A stretch of DNA of 64,000 nt from NCBI RefSeq assembly GCF_030272615.1, contig NC_081405.1, positions 469,084,008 through 469,148,007 of the forward strand, written 5' to 3'. The DNA is from Cryptomeria japonica. Taxonomy: Eukaryota > Streptophyta > Pinopsida > Cupressales > Cupressaceae. The notes below the pieces were generated by a model. It ran no database searches. It was given only the letters and a program-made list of their open reading frames with translations, and was not told the DNA's origin. Each line of letters opens with the position of its first letter. Position 1 is the first letter of the stretch. Below are positions 24,531 to 35,946 of the stretch, piece by piece. A program made the position numbers and the translations under genes.

Positions 24531-25973
24531 TCAGTTATGACTATCTGTTGAAGGAGATGGTCTTGCTATAGATGTCCCAACACCTAGATCTCTAGGTGGA
24601 TCCTATCTAGGAGGCCCTGTCATGCATTTGCTCTCTGTCCTCGACCCAGTCTCTCGAGATCGACTGGCTCTTGACGCTGTGAAACTCGGCACTCAATGCT
24701 CCCTGGGCACCGCATCCTCATAATGCCTCCTATAGTACTTTGCCTCCTTGGCTCTCAAAGACAACTCTCTCAAGGTGTCTCTCATTAGGCCACCTGTTGT
24801 CTCTCTCAGCAAACTCTCTATAAGCTCCTCTGCTCGACCCCGATGCTCTATCTCCGTATCCTGCTCTATGGTAAGCTGAGTAATTTGACACTGCTACACC
24901 AACAACTGTGTCTACAACTACTGCACTAACAAATGCAGAGATCTAATCTACACATCTTCCTAATGCATCAGAATCCTCATCTATAGGGGTACCTGTGAAG
25001 GGGTACCCCCTATCCCTCTACCTATCCTCGGTGCTAGTGGAGGTAAAACATCTGACCTCCTCCTCTAGGTCGTTCTTCTAAAATCATCATGCCCTCCCAC
25101 CACCGCTATCACCTCTCCAACTCTCTCCTCTCCCCCATCTCCAATAGCCAAACCTCCTCTCTCTATCCACCATAGCCTATCATACTACTCTCTCAACCTG
25201 TATCCCTCTGTCACCACCATCTCCACCCCTATCTCCTCTCCTCCCCCTATCCCCTCACTAACCTTAGCCACCTCCTCCATCTCCACCATTGCCTCCTCCA
25301 CCATCACCACCTCCCTCATGCACCTCCTCACCAACCTCTCCCTATCTCCCTAGCCTCTCGGGCTGATCATCCTCATCATCATCAAAAGCAGGAATCATCT
25401 CCACTGGATCTGATATCCTAGCCACTGCATGCACTCCAAAGAGTGCTGCAAACTCATTAGTCATCCTTGCATCCACTATCTTAGGGGCATAGACCCATAT
25501 CTGGCCGGCTAAGTGAAAGAACTCCTCAACTACCACCGTGCTATCAATAGTGGGTCCCCACTCTGGAACATCTTGTCTCTATCAAGCATATAAACATGCT
25601 CCCTATGGTATCCCTTGTTGTCGACCATACTGCTGCAACACCCGGCTATGCAGAAATCTCTCAATAACAAAGGGTGTCCACCCTATCAGATATCTGTACA
25701 TGTATACATAGGGCATCTCCATCCCATCCTCTGCCCATGCCTCACAACCTGTATATGGTCGCCAGACAACCATATCGATATCATCCAAAACTCTCCTCCA
25801 GTGCTCTAGTTTGCCCAGCTTACGCTAGACAAATATCCCTTGATATCTATATGCATAAGCACACCCAGCAGGCCTATCTCTGTCTGCTAGTGGCTGGCTA
25901 CGAGAATATGCTCCCACGCCCATACATGTAGTAGTGTAACTCTAGTGGATAGACTTCTATACCCCAAGTACAC
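24531..25973 (-). pseudogene. Element C antisense plant mobile domain gene, 3' part
   Basis: Minus-strand coding that continues a PMD (aminotransferase-like plant mobile domain) protein from 32619-33110 across element D. Seen: LLHVWAWEHI, VVWRPYTGCEAWAEDG, FVIERFLHSRVLQQYGRQQGIP (the family's RVLRQFG-like motif), a second helical block FHLAGQIWVYAPKIVDARMT, an acidic run, a glycine-rich stretch and a C-terminal coiled coil ending SFTAS...GPPR...DPP. The last parts match the PMD protein of element F. Stops and shifts make it a pseudogene; the terminal stop is at 24531-24533. PMD proteins in plants (MAIN/MAIL group) act in the nucleus in silencing; a role in the transposon is unknown. Confidence 0.78.
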
Positions 25974-27037
25974 TATTGGTATTTTGGTATGGTTTTGTCA
26001 TTGATGTCAACACCTATTGAATATAAGCACTTTGGAGATCTAGCAACATTCACCAGCAAGTAAGTAAACTGTGCAATAGTTACTGGTATATGGTTCACTG
26101 GTAGGATATATTGTTCGCTAGTACATGGAATGATATGGAAGACACTTGATAATGTCGAAGACATCATGTGGACACTTTGTTTTGAAGAATTAATCATTGG
26201 TACATTCATATTTGCATATTTGCTTTTACCAGCAAATAGGTCTATGTTATCTAGGGTTACACCAGCAGGTTTATCTTTTCCAGATAAGCATGGTATGCTA
26301 TGGAGATGATTTATTATTGATGTAAATGCATTAAGCCGACATGTTTAATCAGTTATTGCATCAGATATTAAATGGTATAAAAATGTTTTATTGTAATATC
26401 TTGTAGAGCTGACCTACTAAAATTGGTCTTAGGGTATGGTATAAATGTAAGATCTTATTTGTAAGATCAAGTGTGGAATGCAAAAAAAAGGAATTGAGTA
26501 AAGGTATATGCGAGATCAAGCAGGGATATACATGAAGACATCATTTGAAGGTGAAGTTAGGTTTTTGTAGAAGCATATCAGCATTACACCGGTACTGAAT
26601 CCAGCATATGAAGATGCTATTTTGTGTAGTACATTCTTATTGGATTTAACCATCCAACTGTAGTCAGTGTGACTCCCATTTTGTGATTGTGCAATGATCT
26701 CTAGGTTGTTGCCCTTTCTGCATGTGCAGACCCCATTTATGTACACTTACTATCTGTAGTAGTATCATTTGACTGTGGGTAAGGTTTCCCACCGTGGTTT
26801 TTCCCCTTACAGGGTTTCCACATACAAATATTGGTGTTATGTGTTGTGGATGACTTTATGTTTATGTTTCATGCATTAATCCTTACCGGTATAGCAATTT
26901 ACTGTTAACACTGTCTACTGGCATACTTAACTGGTTTACCAGTATTAAGCATTAAGTTGGTTAATTAGTTTTTGGTTTGAATTTATTAGATAGCTGATTC
27001 ACCCCCCCCCTCTCTAAGTTGTCTCTGGGACCTAACA
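25974..27037 (+). repeat. Element D 5' LTR
   Basis: 1,064 bp, aligns along its length with 31553-32613. It has the CACCGTGGTTTTTCCCC block (about 26790-26806) and a C-tract before the end. The first dinucleotide is mutated (TATTGG for TGTTGG). Confidence 0.93.
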
Positions 27038-27038
27038 A

Positions 27039-27053
27039 TTGGTATCAAAGCTT
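27039..27053 (+). promoter_or_regulatory. Element D primer-binding site
   Basis: TTGGTATCAAAGCTT follows the LTR by one base and matches the initiator-Met tRNA type primer site used by copia elements. Confidence 0.85.
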
Positions 27054-27093
27054 AGTCCTCTTTTGCAGAAGTTTAACAACTTGAGGAGATCCA

Positions 27094-28077
27094 ATGTCTA
27101 CTAATTATTTTAGGAAGGACAATCCTAAACTTGATGGAACCAACTATGGGATATGGAAGATCAGAATGGAGACACATCTGAATTGCATTGGTAAAGAAAT
27201 CTGGGAAGTTACTAAGAATGGTTATACTGCTGTTGTAGTTGGTCAGACTGCTCCAACTACCTTAGCTAAAGATGAAGAAAATGATTGTAAAGCAAGAGAA
27301 GCCCTTTTGAGTGCATTATTAGATCAACAAATCATGGGATTATCAGATAGGTCTACTGCTAAAGCTATTTGGGATCACTTGGAAACACTAAATGAAGGAG
27401 ATTCCATAGTCAAAATTGCAAAACTTGAAAGCTTCCAAGTCAGGTATGAACATCTAAAAATGGAAGAAGATGAAAGAATTTCTGCTTTTATGGAAAGAGT
27501 AAATGAAATTGTTTTGGGTATTAAATGTTGTGGAGGAACTCTGAGTGAGGATGAAATTGTTTCAAAAATCTTAAGAGGTTTGCCATCGACATATAAGATG
27601 AAGGTTACTACTATAAATGAGTTAAGAATAATGCCTAATACATCAGTAACTAGGGATACATTGATTGGAAAACTTTCAGCCTTTGAAATTGAGGAATTTG
27701 GTCCTATTGCTACTATAAAAACTGATTTGGCCTTTAAAGTATCAACATCATCTGCTCCATCATTTGACAAATCAGACTGGAGAGCCTTTTATGCAAGAGA
27801 AATTGAAGAATCTAGAAAGGAGAATGAAGAGCTCGAAGAACTTGAAGCACTATTTGCAAGGAAAATGCCAAAAGGTCCAATTGGAAGTAAGTATGAAGGT
27901 AAAGCACCCTTTAAATGTTTTAACTGCAATAAGATTGGTCATAAGGCTTCAAGATGCCCTGATAGACATGCTAGACTAAGAGAAGAAGCTAGAAGAACAT
28001 ACAAGCCTAATCCTGAATATTAGAGATACAAATTTAAAAAGAACAAAGATAAATCTTGTTACATTGCTGATGAAGGT
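27094..28077 (+). pseudogene. Element D gag
   Basis: 309 codons open from ATG 27094 (first ATG after the primer site) to a TAG at 28021, with coding continuing in the same frame into the protease. The N-terminal half is a UBN2-type copia capsid: LDGTNYGIWKIRMETHL, AKAIWDHLETLNEG, ERISAFMERVNEIV, ILRGLPSTYKMKVTTI. A zinc knuckle CFNCNKIGHKASRC is at residues 275-288. It is the structural particle protein and the best preserved copia gag in the window. Confidence 0.9.
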
Positions 28078-28545
28078 GTGACTAATGATTCTAATGAGGA
28101 TCCAGTAGACAATGGATGGGTTTTTGTTGCTATAATAGAAGATCAACCGACACCTACTGCTCAAGAGGTAGAACAAGCCCTAGTAGCTAAAGTTGAAGCA
28201 AAGGATGAATGGATCATTGACTCAGAATGCTCACATCTTATGACTGGAGACAAAGGTAAATTCTTGAACTTTCAAGAATACAATGGAGGTTTAGTAAGAT
28301 TTGGAGATGACAAAGCCTATTCAATCAAAGGTAAGGGTTCAATATCTCTTGATGGTAGGCATAACACTGACAATGTCTACTATGTTGAAGGATTAAAGCA
28401 TAATCTTTTAAGTGTTGGTCAATTATTTGAGAAGGGATTTTAGTTATAATTTAAAAATGGAAAATGTAAAATCATGAATAGAACTGGTTTGGAAATTGCA
28501 ACCGGTAATCAAACTAGAGGCAATATCTTTCATTTGAATAACAAT
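28078..28545 (+). pseudogene. Element D protease
   Basis: In frame with gag. EWIIDSECSHLMTGDKGKF corresponds to the copia protease active site; the usual DSG reads DSE, which should inactivate it. It continues with VRFGDDKAYSIKGKGSI and NVYYVEGLKHNLLSVGQL, the standard end of the domain, then two stops at about 28441-28449. Confidence 0.85.
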
Positions 28546-29275
28546 GAAAAGGCATGCTTATAGATGAAAGTTGGTTATTGCATAAGAGATTATGTCTTGT
28601 AAACTTTGATTGCATGGTAAAAATTAGTACTTCTAAGGTAGTTAGAGATCTACCTAAAATTGTGAAACCTCAGAATACAATTTGTAAAGAATGTCAATTT
28701 GGAAAACAAGTTAGAGCTAGTTTCAAAAGTATTCCAGAAAAATCCAATAATGCTCTTGATTTAATTCACACTGATTTATGTGGTCCAGCTAGAACTAAAA
28801 GCTTACAAGGTGATAGATATTTCATGCTAATTATTGATGATTATTCTAGAATGTGTTGGGTTACTTTTCTTAGAGAGAAATCAAAAGCACTTGGAAAGTT
28901 CAAACTATTCAAAGCAATGGTTGAAAATGAAACCGGTAAGAAAATAAAATGTTTAAGATCAGATCAAGGAGGATAATTCACATCTAAGGACTTTAATACA
29001 TTCTATCAAGTGAATGGAATCAGATGACAGTTATCAGCACCTCAGACACCACATCAGAATGGAGTTGTTGAAAGGAAAAATGAAACTATCTTGGATGCAG
29101 CTAGAAGTATGTTATCAAAAGCAAATCTACCACATGTGTATTGGAGAGAGGCAGTTAGCACTGTTGTCTATACATTCAACAAAGTTCACATCAAAGGTGA
29201 AACCAGTAAGACCCCTCATGAACTATGGTTTGGTAACACTCCTACTCTTAAGTATTTCAGAATTTTTGGAAGTAA
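28546..29275 (+). pseudogene. Element D integrase
   Basis: Frame-shifted relative to gag. It shows the pre-integrase segment (WLLHKRLCLVNFD, ICKECQFGKQ, remnants of the HHCC finger) and a DDE core: LIHTDLCGPARTKS, KCLRSDQGG and NGVVERKNETIL, so all three acidic residues are present. Stops at about 28975 and 29025 and a frameshift near 29277 disrupt it. The enzyme would insert cDNA into the chromosome. Confidence 0.85.
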
Positions 29276-30645
29276 ATGTCATTTAGAAGAGATGAGTATA
29301 TTGGCAAATTTGATCCTAGAAGTGATGAAGGAATATTTCTTGGTTATTCATCTAAGAGCAAGGCATATAGATGTTTTAATAAAAGATTGCAAAAAATTGT
29401 TGAGAGTACAAATGTAAAGATTGATGAACAATTCAGAGGAACTTCAAGATATATAGACTCTGAACCGACAACAGAAATTGTGACAAATGAACCTATACTG
29501 AATCCACCGGTACAGAATGAAGATCCAGTTACCCCGGTATCATCAGAAGATTCCACAATAATTGAAGAACAACAACACACTAATACACCCCAGTATGTAA
29601 GAAATAATCATTCTGAAGATCATATAATTGGAAACAAATTTAAAGGAGTTATGACAAGAGAAAGATTGGCAAATGAAGAGGTATGTCTTATTTCTCAAAT
29701 TGAACCATCATCTATCAATGAGGCATGTGAAGATAAATTTTGGATTAAAGCTATGGAAGAAGAATTAGGACAAATTGAGAAAAATAATACTTGGACATTA
29801 GTTCCCCAGCCTAAAGATAAAAATATAATTGGAACTAAATGGGTATTTAGAAACAAAATTAATGAAGATGGTAAGGTTGTCAAAAATAAAGCAAGACTAG
29901 TGTGTAAGGGATATTCTCAGAAAGAAAGAATTGATTACAATGAAACCTTTGCACTCGTAGCCAGAATTGAGGCAGTTAGATTATTCTTGGCTTTTAAGGA
30001 CTACAAAGTTTATCAAATGGATATTAAATGTGCATTTTTTAATGGAGATCTTGAAGAAGAAGTATATATTGAACAACCTGATGGATTTTCTTGACAGATG
30101 ACAATGATATGGTTTGCAGGTTAAGAAAAGCTCTGTATGGATTGAAACAAGCCCCAAGAGCTTGGTATGCAAGGTTGGATAAGTATCTTTTGAAGATTGG
30201 CTTTACTAAAGGAAATGCAAATAGCAATTTATACTACAAAATAACTAATGATGACATCTTGATTATTGAAGTATTTGTTGATGATATAATCTTTGGAAGA
30301 GAAGATGGATTATCTAAGGAATTTTCTCTTGAAATGTAGCAAGAATTTGAAATGTCTATGATTGGAGAAATAAAATTCTTTTTAGGTTTGCATATTTCTT
30401 AGACTGATAAAGGTATATTTTTGAGTCAATCCAAGCACTTGAAAGAATTACTAAAGAAATTTGGGATGAAGAACTCTAAACCGGAAAGCACACCTATGAC
30501 TACAAATGACAAATTATCTCAAAGGGATGAATCTACACCTGTTAATCCAACTAGATACAAATCTATGATAGGAGGTTTACTCTATTTGACACAAACCAGG
30601 TCTGATATTATGAATGTAGTATGTATTGTATCTAGATTTTAGAGT
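29276..30645 (+). pseudogene. Element D reverse transcriptase
   Basis: [22 protein letters not shown] opens the copia [20 protein letters not shown] holds the first catalytic Asp. After a frameshift near 30090, LRKALYGLKQAPRAWY and FVDDIIFG (the xxDD box) follow, then EFEMSMIGEIKFFLGLHI and a segment ending in RSDIMNVVCIVSRF. A few stops (30337, 30402) interrupt it. The EFEMSM...E motif fits the Sirevirus-like side of copia. Confidence 0.88.
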
Positions 30646-31228
30646 AATCCTAGGGAAAATCATGAATCAGCAGTAAAAAGGATTTTCTGGTACTTACAAG
30701 GCACAACAAATCTTGGATTATGGTATCCTAAAGATGAAAATTTTTATCTATGTGCATACACAAATGCAAATTGGGCAGGAGATGTAGATGATAGAAAAAG
30801 AACCACTGGAGGAGCATTCTTTCTTGGAAAGAGATTAATTTCTTGGTTGAGTAAGAAATAGAGTTGTACATCTTTATCAACAGCAGAATCAAAATATGTT
30901 GCAGCAAGAACTAACTGTACACAGGTATTATGGCTTAAGAAAATGCTGAAAGACATAAAGGTAAAATGCAAGGAACCCATTACTATATACTGTGATAATA
31001 TTGCGGCAATTGATATATCTAAGAATCCGGTATTACATTCTAAAAAAAAAACGTTTCTATCAAACTAAATTTTCTAAGGGAAAAAAGTTGAAGAAAAAGA
31101 GATAAAACTGGTTTATGTGAATACTAAAGAACAACTTGTAGATATTTTCACAAAACCTTTGCCTAAGGAGACTTTTGAATATCTCAGAGATCAGCTTGGA
31201 GGCATACCACCACCGGTAGAGACTTAGA
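30646..31228 (+). pseudogene. Element D RNase H
   Basis: Continues RT: LCAYTNANWAGDVDDRKRTTGGAFFLG (usual TDADWAG reads TNANWAG), STAESKYVA, ITIYCDNIAAIDISKNPV and the terminal IFTKPLPKETFEYL. The change at the first catalytic Asp and several stops indicate loss of function. Ends GGIPPPVET at about 31228, followed by repeated purine tracts and the 3' LTR. Confidence 0.85.
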
Positions 31229-31552
31229 CAATTGATGATTGTCATCAACTGGCAGAATTAAAAAGACAAATCTTTTATTCCAGTATTTGATGAGGAAGCT
31301 ACTTCTCAAGGGGAGTAGTTGGTATTTTGTATGAACTTGACTTTGGCATTTGATGTCAAAGGGAGAGAGATATCTATGGAAAAACACATTATCCTTTAAG
31401 GAGAGATTGGTATTGAAAATAAATCTTTGGATAAACACATGTTGCTCCCAGGAGGAGAAATGCATATTGTTGGTTTTTGAATTTGGCATTTCTATTTTGG
31501 CACTTTGATGGTTTTTCCATCTTGTGTTGCCATCAATGCCAAAGGGGGAGAT
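31229..31552 (+). promoter_or_regulatory. Element D 3' untranslated region with repeated polypurine tracts
   Basis: Purine-rich tracts at about 31298-31312 (CAAGGGGAGTAG), 31356-31370 (CAAAGGGAGAGAGA) and 31539-31552 (CCAAAGGGGGAGAT); the last abuts the LTR and is the likely primer. TTTGGCATTTGATGTCAAAG-type sequence surrounds each tract. Confidence 0.65.
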
Positions 31553-32613
31553 TGTTGGTATTTTGGTATGGTTTTGTCATTGATGTCAACACCTACTAAA
31601 TATAAGCACTTTGGAGATCTAGCAACATTCACCGGCAAGCAAGTAAACTGTGCAACAGTTACTGGTATATGGTTCACTAGTAGGATATATTGTTCATTGG
31701 TACCTAGAATGATATGGAAGACACTTGGTAATGTCGAAGACATCATGTGGACACTTTGTTTTGAAGAATTAATCATTGATACATTCATATTTGCATATTT
31801 GCTTTTACCGGTAAATAGGTCCAGGTTATCTAGGGTTACACCGACAGGTTTATCTTTTCTAGATTAGGATGGCACACTATGGAGATGATTTATTATTGAT
31901 GTAAATGCATTAAGCCGACATGTTTAATCGGTTATTGCATCGGATATTATATTATATAAGAATGTTTTATTGTAATATCTTGTAGAGCCAACCTACTTAA
32001 ATTGGTCTTAGGGTATGGTATAAATGTAAGATCTTATTTGTAAGATCAAGTGTGGAATGCAAAAAAAAAGGAATTGAGTAAAGGTATATGTGAGATCAAG
32101 CAGGGATATACATGAAGACATCATTTGAAGGTGAAGTTAGGTTTTTGTAGAAGCATATCAACATTACACCGGTACTAAATCCAGTATATGAAGATGCTAT
32201 TTTATGCAGTACATTCTTATTGGATTTAACCATCCAACTGTAGTCAGTGTGACTCCCATTTTATGATTGAGCAGTGAGCTCTAGGCTATTGGCCTTTTTT
32301 CATGTGTAGACCCCATTTATGTACACTTACTATCTACAGTAGTATCATCTGATTATGGGTAATGTTTCCCACCGTGGTTTTTCCCCTTACAGGGTTTCCA
32401 TGTACAAATATTGGTGTTATGTGTTGTGGATGACTTTATGTTTATGTTTCATGCATTAATCCTTAGTGGTATAGTAATTTACTATTAACACTATCTACCG
32501 ACATACTTAAATGGTTTACCGATATTAAGCATTAAGTTGGTTAATTGGTTTTCGGTTTGAATTTATTAGACAACTGATTCATCCCCCCTCTCAGTTGTCT
32601 CTGGGACCTAACA
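31553..32613 (+). repeat. Element D 3' LTR
   Basis: 1,061 bp, TGTTGGTATT...GACCTAACA, followed by the second TACAC. Confidence 0.93.
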
Positions 32614-32618
32614 TACAC

Positions 32619-33110
32619 CACCTGATGCAGATCCCTATATAAGTGGGCCAGCATAGCCGACCCCCATGCAAATCAGTGACCCTATGTCACCATGTCCTCC
32701 AGGACCAACCCCCATCCTACAACCACCCCCTTCAACCTTCGGTCGGGACATAAGAACCTACCTATGAAACCTGCTAGCACTGATGGTAGAGAAGCATAAT
32801 CCAAATCTAGAAACTCCTACCAAGGGATCTCATATCCACAAACTGTATCATCCTACAGAATCCGACGAAGTGCCTCTGTCTTGCCTTCCTCTATCTTCTC
32901 ATAAGGTAATAATGCACCTACTACAAGAATCCACAAAATCCAGTAGCAATCCTCAGGCGTCACTATGATCTCGCCTATCACCAAAGGAAAGGTGTCCGTG
33001 TCACTATGCCACCTCTCAGCCAACGTTGTCAATAAACCCCGATTAATGATAAACTGGGGCATCTCTAACAAAGAGGATAGGCTTGCCACACAACTCAAGT
33101 TTCATAATCA
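32619..33110 (-). pseudogene. Element C antisense plant mobile domain gene, 5' part
   Basis: Minus strand. FIINRGLLTTLAERWHSDTD, then FPLVIGEIIVTPEDCYWILWI is the N-terminal signature of the PMD family (LI..LVERW.PET.TFH...GE.T.TLEDV..L). After a frame change come EFLDLDYASLPSVLAGFIG and FAWGSAMLAHLYRDLHQVVY, running straight into the duplication TACAC where element D entered. The matching piece in element F is at 49185-49700. The exon start is not clear; in F the same segment follows an intron. Confidence 0.78.
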
Positions 33111-33230
33111 AATCAACTTGTAACACAACTCAAGTTTCACATTCATATCAGCTTGTAAAACAACTCAAGTTCCACAACCATTGTAGCTTGTAAAACAACT
33201 CAAGTTCAACATATATATCAACTTTAAACA
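33091..33230 (+). repeat. 35-bp tandem repeat, four copies, in element C
   Basis: CAACTCAAGTT starts at 33091, 33126, 33161 and 33196, each 35 bp apart, within units that also carry ATCARCTTGTAA. It lies just upstream (in PMD orientation) of the PMD homology, probably in its intron. Degenerate relatives continue to about 33330. Confidence 0.85.
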
Positions 33231-33459
33231 ATTCATATCAAATCAAGTTCATATCCACCATCCATATCAAATCAACATCAAATCAAAATCAACTTGAAAC
33301 ATTGCAAATCAAATCAAGTTATATCAAAACTCCTATTGGACAACTTATCAAAACAATGACAACACACATGCAGAATGACAATTCGCACCCATCCTGACAA
33401 AACTGGCATCAACCTACCTATTTTTTTTCTTATTCCAAAAAATCACACTTTTCCCAAAC

Positions 33460-33900
33460 TTTTTCTGCCATGCGCTAAAAAATTCTATCTATGCACTAGC
33501 CTGCACCTATGCGCTACCCTGTCTTATCAAAGCACTGCCCAATCTACCCTACGCGCTAGCCTACACCTATGGGCTATCCCTTTTATCCAACATGCCTCCT
33601 ACCTTAAGTTTTGAAAACCCCCATTCACCATCTTACTTGGTTCCTATGCTATAACCCTACCCCACCACGCTAGGTCACACCTATGCACTACCTATGCCTA
33701 CCCATGCAACCCCCTAGGAACCCTATGTGCTAGGTCTAACCTAGGCGCTACCCATTCTCTCTTATGTGCTACCCTATGCACCCTCTGTGCTAACTTACAT
33801 CGATGTGCTACCCTAACCTATGCAGACGCTACCCTAGATCCTAAAGCACTACATGCTACAGAACTTATCGTATGTGCTACGTCTTTTACCTAACGCGCTA
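33460..33900 (-). repeat. Degenerate TAGCGCA motif array in element C
   Basis: Many copies of TATGCGCTA/TATGCACTA/TGTGCTAC (minus strand TAGCGCATA) about every 20-45 bases; clear cores at 33471, 33511, 33551 and 33891. It is the reverse complement of the motif in the 5' leader. It lies between the antisense TATA box and the PMD coding region. Confidence 0.7.
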
Positions 33901-34483
33901 AATCATTAAATCCAGATGACAAAAATTGAAAACATGCCTAAAAATGATAAAATAAAAATCCAAAAGTGGTCAAAAGGGTTGACTTATAGATGGTCCACTG
34001 TGGGCCTCTGATACCTCCAAACTCGCTCAAATTGATACGAAGAATAGGGAACCGACAAGTTGATGTTTATCTAAGTGTCACTTTCTCCGAGGTCAACAAG
34101 CACAAATGAGACAAAAAGAAATCACTTTTTCCCTTTTATAGGGTAAATCAAAATTAGGGTTACGTAGAGGAATGCGTAAATTGCTCGTGGTGTCTCATAC
34201 AACCCTACCAAACATCATTATTGGGAGATGAATCAAATAACCGTATTCAACATAGCCAAAAATTTTACAATGCAATGAAATTTATCAAATTTATCCAAAT
34301 CAAATCAAATGTTCAAAATTTTGATTCATCTCCCGAGGGGGCATTATCAACATCATTTATTAAATCTGGGGCACAACATGAAAATCCAAAAATGACATAA
34401 CACTGATCATAACCAAATCATGATGACACATCATTTTCTTTGAATCAACATGTGCACACACATCACTTCAAAGAGGGGCAAAA
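33901..34483 (-). promoter_or_regulatory. Antisense PMD promoter region and polypurine tract of element C
   Basis: On the minus strand a TATA box CTATAAAAGGG lies at 34131-34142, about 1 kb upstream of the PMD homology, facing the PMD gene. A GAGGGGGCAT motif is at about 34335-34344, and the polypurine tract AAAGAGGGGCAAAA (34470-34483) touches the 3' LTR. First-exon coding is not clear in this copy. Confidence 0.55.
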
Positions 34484-35941
34484 TGTAGACGTATAAAAAT
34501 AACCATATTCCTAAATGAATATTCAATGTTCATTTTATTCTCATTCCTCTATTTAGTTAAATCTAATTTAATTCAATCGCCCACATTCTTCTATTTAATT
34601 AAATAAATTATTCAATTTATTTAGCTAAATTCTCTTAAGCCCTTTATGTCATTTATTTAAATAAATCATTTTATTTAATTAAATCCATTCTCCTTAATTT
34701 TTAATTAAATTTACATTTAATTAATAGTTTACCCCAATTGAATAAATCTAATTTATTTAATTTCCCAACTTGCAACCAAATTGAAATAAAGCAGTTTATT
34801 TTAATTAATCTTATTATCCCTCATCCACTTGCATCCTATCCCTATTCCTAATTTCTTCTAGAATCCATCTAATCCTAATCAATTAACCCAAACCCATTCA
34901 TTATCCCCTTTCCCTAAATTTGAGGAGGTCACTTCTCAAATTTGGAGTAAAGTCTTCTAAAGGCATTAAAGCCTTTATCCATTCAACAAGTTAACTTGTT
35001 GAATACCCCCAAATTTGGAAGGACTCTTACAAATTTGTCCCCAAAGTCTACAAACCATTAGTGGTTAACTAACCCTTAGTGGCATGGCTAGAGTCTTTTT
35101 GCCTAATTCAACCTTCATCTAACCCAAGGGTCTCATCAAGAATCCATTGCTTTGACCATGGTTATCCCTTTAACCCTTGCACAAAAGTTTACCCTTTGGG
35201 TAAAAGCTTTATCCATTGGATAACCCTAACCTAGCCTTAACCCTTACCTCATAAGGTAACCATGAGGTCTTCTCAAGCATTTAATGCTTCTTTCATCTCC
35301 TCTCAAGCAGTCTTATGTTGACAATTGTCACCATTTCATTGGTGAAAATTGTAAGCATGGATTGATAACTTTCAATCTTGACCCTTGATTAACTTCTTCA
35401 ATATTGACCATCCATTGCCCTATTTTCACTATAAATAGAGCTCTCACTCCTCCATTTTAAGGATCCATGCAATCTTTTAGTATCTCATTTATGCTCAAAT
35501 TTATCAACACATCTAGCTTCTCTTTGTAATAGGAATTAATCTAATAAGCATTTTAGAGTATTTCCTTTATCATTAGCTTAAATCATTAACTAGTATATCA
35601 TGTTAGGATAGTATTTCTACTAACCTTGTCATCTTATAATCTAGTTTACTTCATTTGTAAAATCATGCATAGATAGAATGCAGTTCATGCTAAAATCAAT
35701 CTAAAGTATCCCTCATTCTTGCATTCGTCATCCCTAAGTCACTTTGCTCAGTGATCTGAGAGAAAAGGCATTGGCTTGAGGGACCTTGTGAGATAGAGAA
35801 CCATGGAACCTACCTTGGGAAGTTGAGTCATTCTTCATGACTCCATAACTTGCACCAAGAAGTCCTGTGGGTGTGTGGACAAATCTCTTTGAACTCAATT
35901 TTCACATTTTAAGTTTCATTGACCCGCTTTTCCTGCACACA
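34484..35941 (+). repeat. Element C 3' LTR
   Basis: 1,458 bp, TGTAGACGTA...CTGCACACA; pairs with 12393-13873; followed by ACCCT. Confidence 0.92.
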
Positions 35942-35946
35942 ACCCT

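Larger units (their letters stand above)
25974..32613 (+). mobile_element. Element D: Ty1/copia retrotransposon
   Basis: LTRs 25974-27037 and 31553-32613 are closely similar; perfect duplication TACAC at 25969-25973 and 32614-32618. Primer site TTGGTATCAAAGC follows the left LTR, polypurine tract CCAAAGGGGGAGAT precedes the right one. It carries gag-pol in order gag, protease, integrase, RT, RNase H. The left LTR begins TA instead of TG. It is inserted in the antisense PMD gene of element C and is the innermost element on the left. Confidence 0.95.
12393..35941 (+). mobile_element. Element C: Ty3/gypsy retrotransposon with antisense PMD gene
   Basis: LTRs 12393-13873 and 34484-35941 (TGTAGAC...CACACA) with perfect duplication ACCCT at 12388-12392 and 35942-35946. 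After removing element D it is about 16.9 kb. Order on the plus strand: primer site, 3-kb leader, gag-protease-RT-RNase H-integrase in largely one frame, tandem-repeat spacer, antisense plant mobile domain gene, polypurine tract. The size, one-frame polyprotein, extra antisense gene and repeats between integrase and 3' LTR fit the Tat-like group of plant Ty3/gypsy elements. Confidence 0.92.

Noticed and set aside
24034-24571. Plus-strand frames with repeated HTSHFQDTSH
   Set aside because: They are translations of the 43-bp minisatellite.
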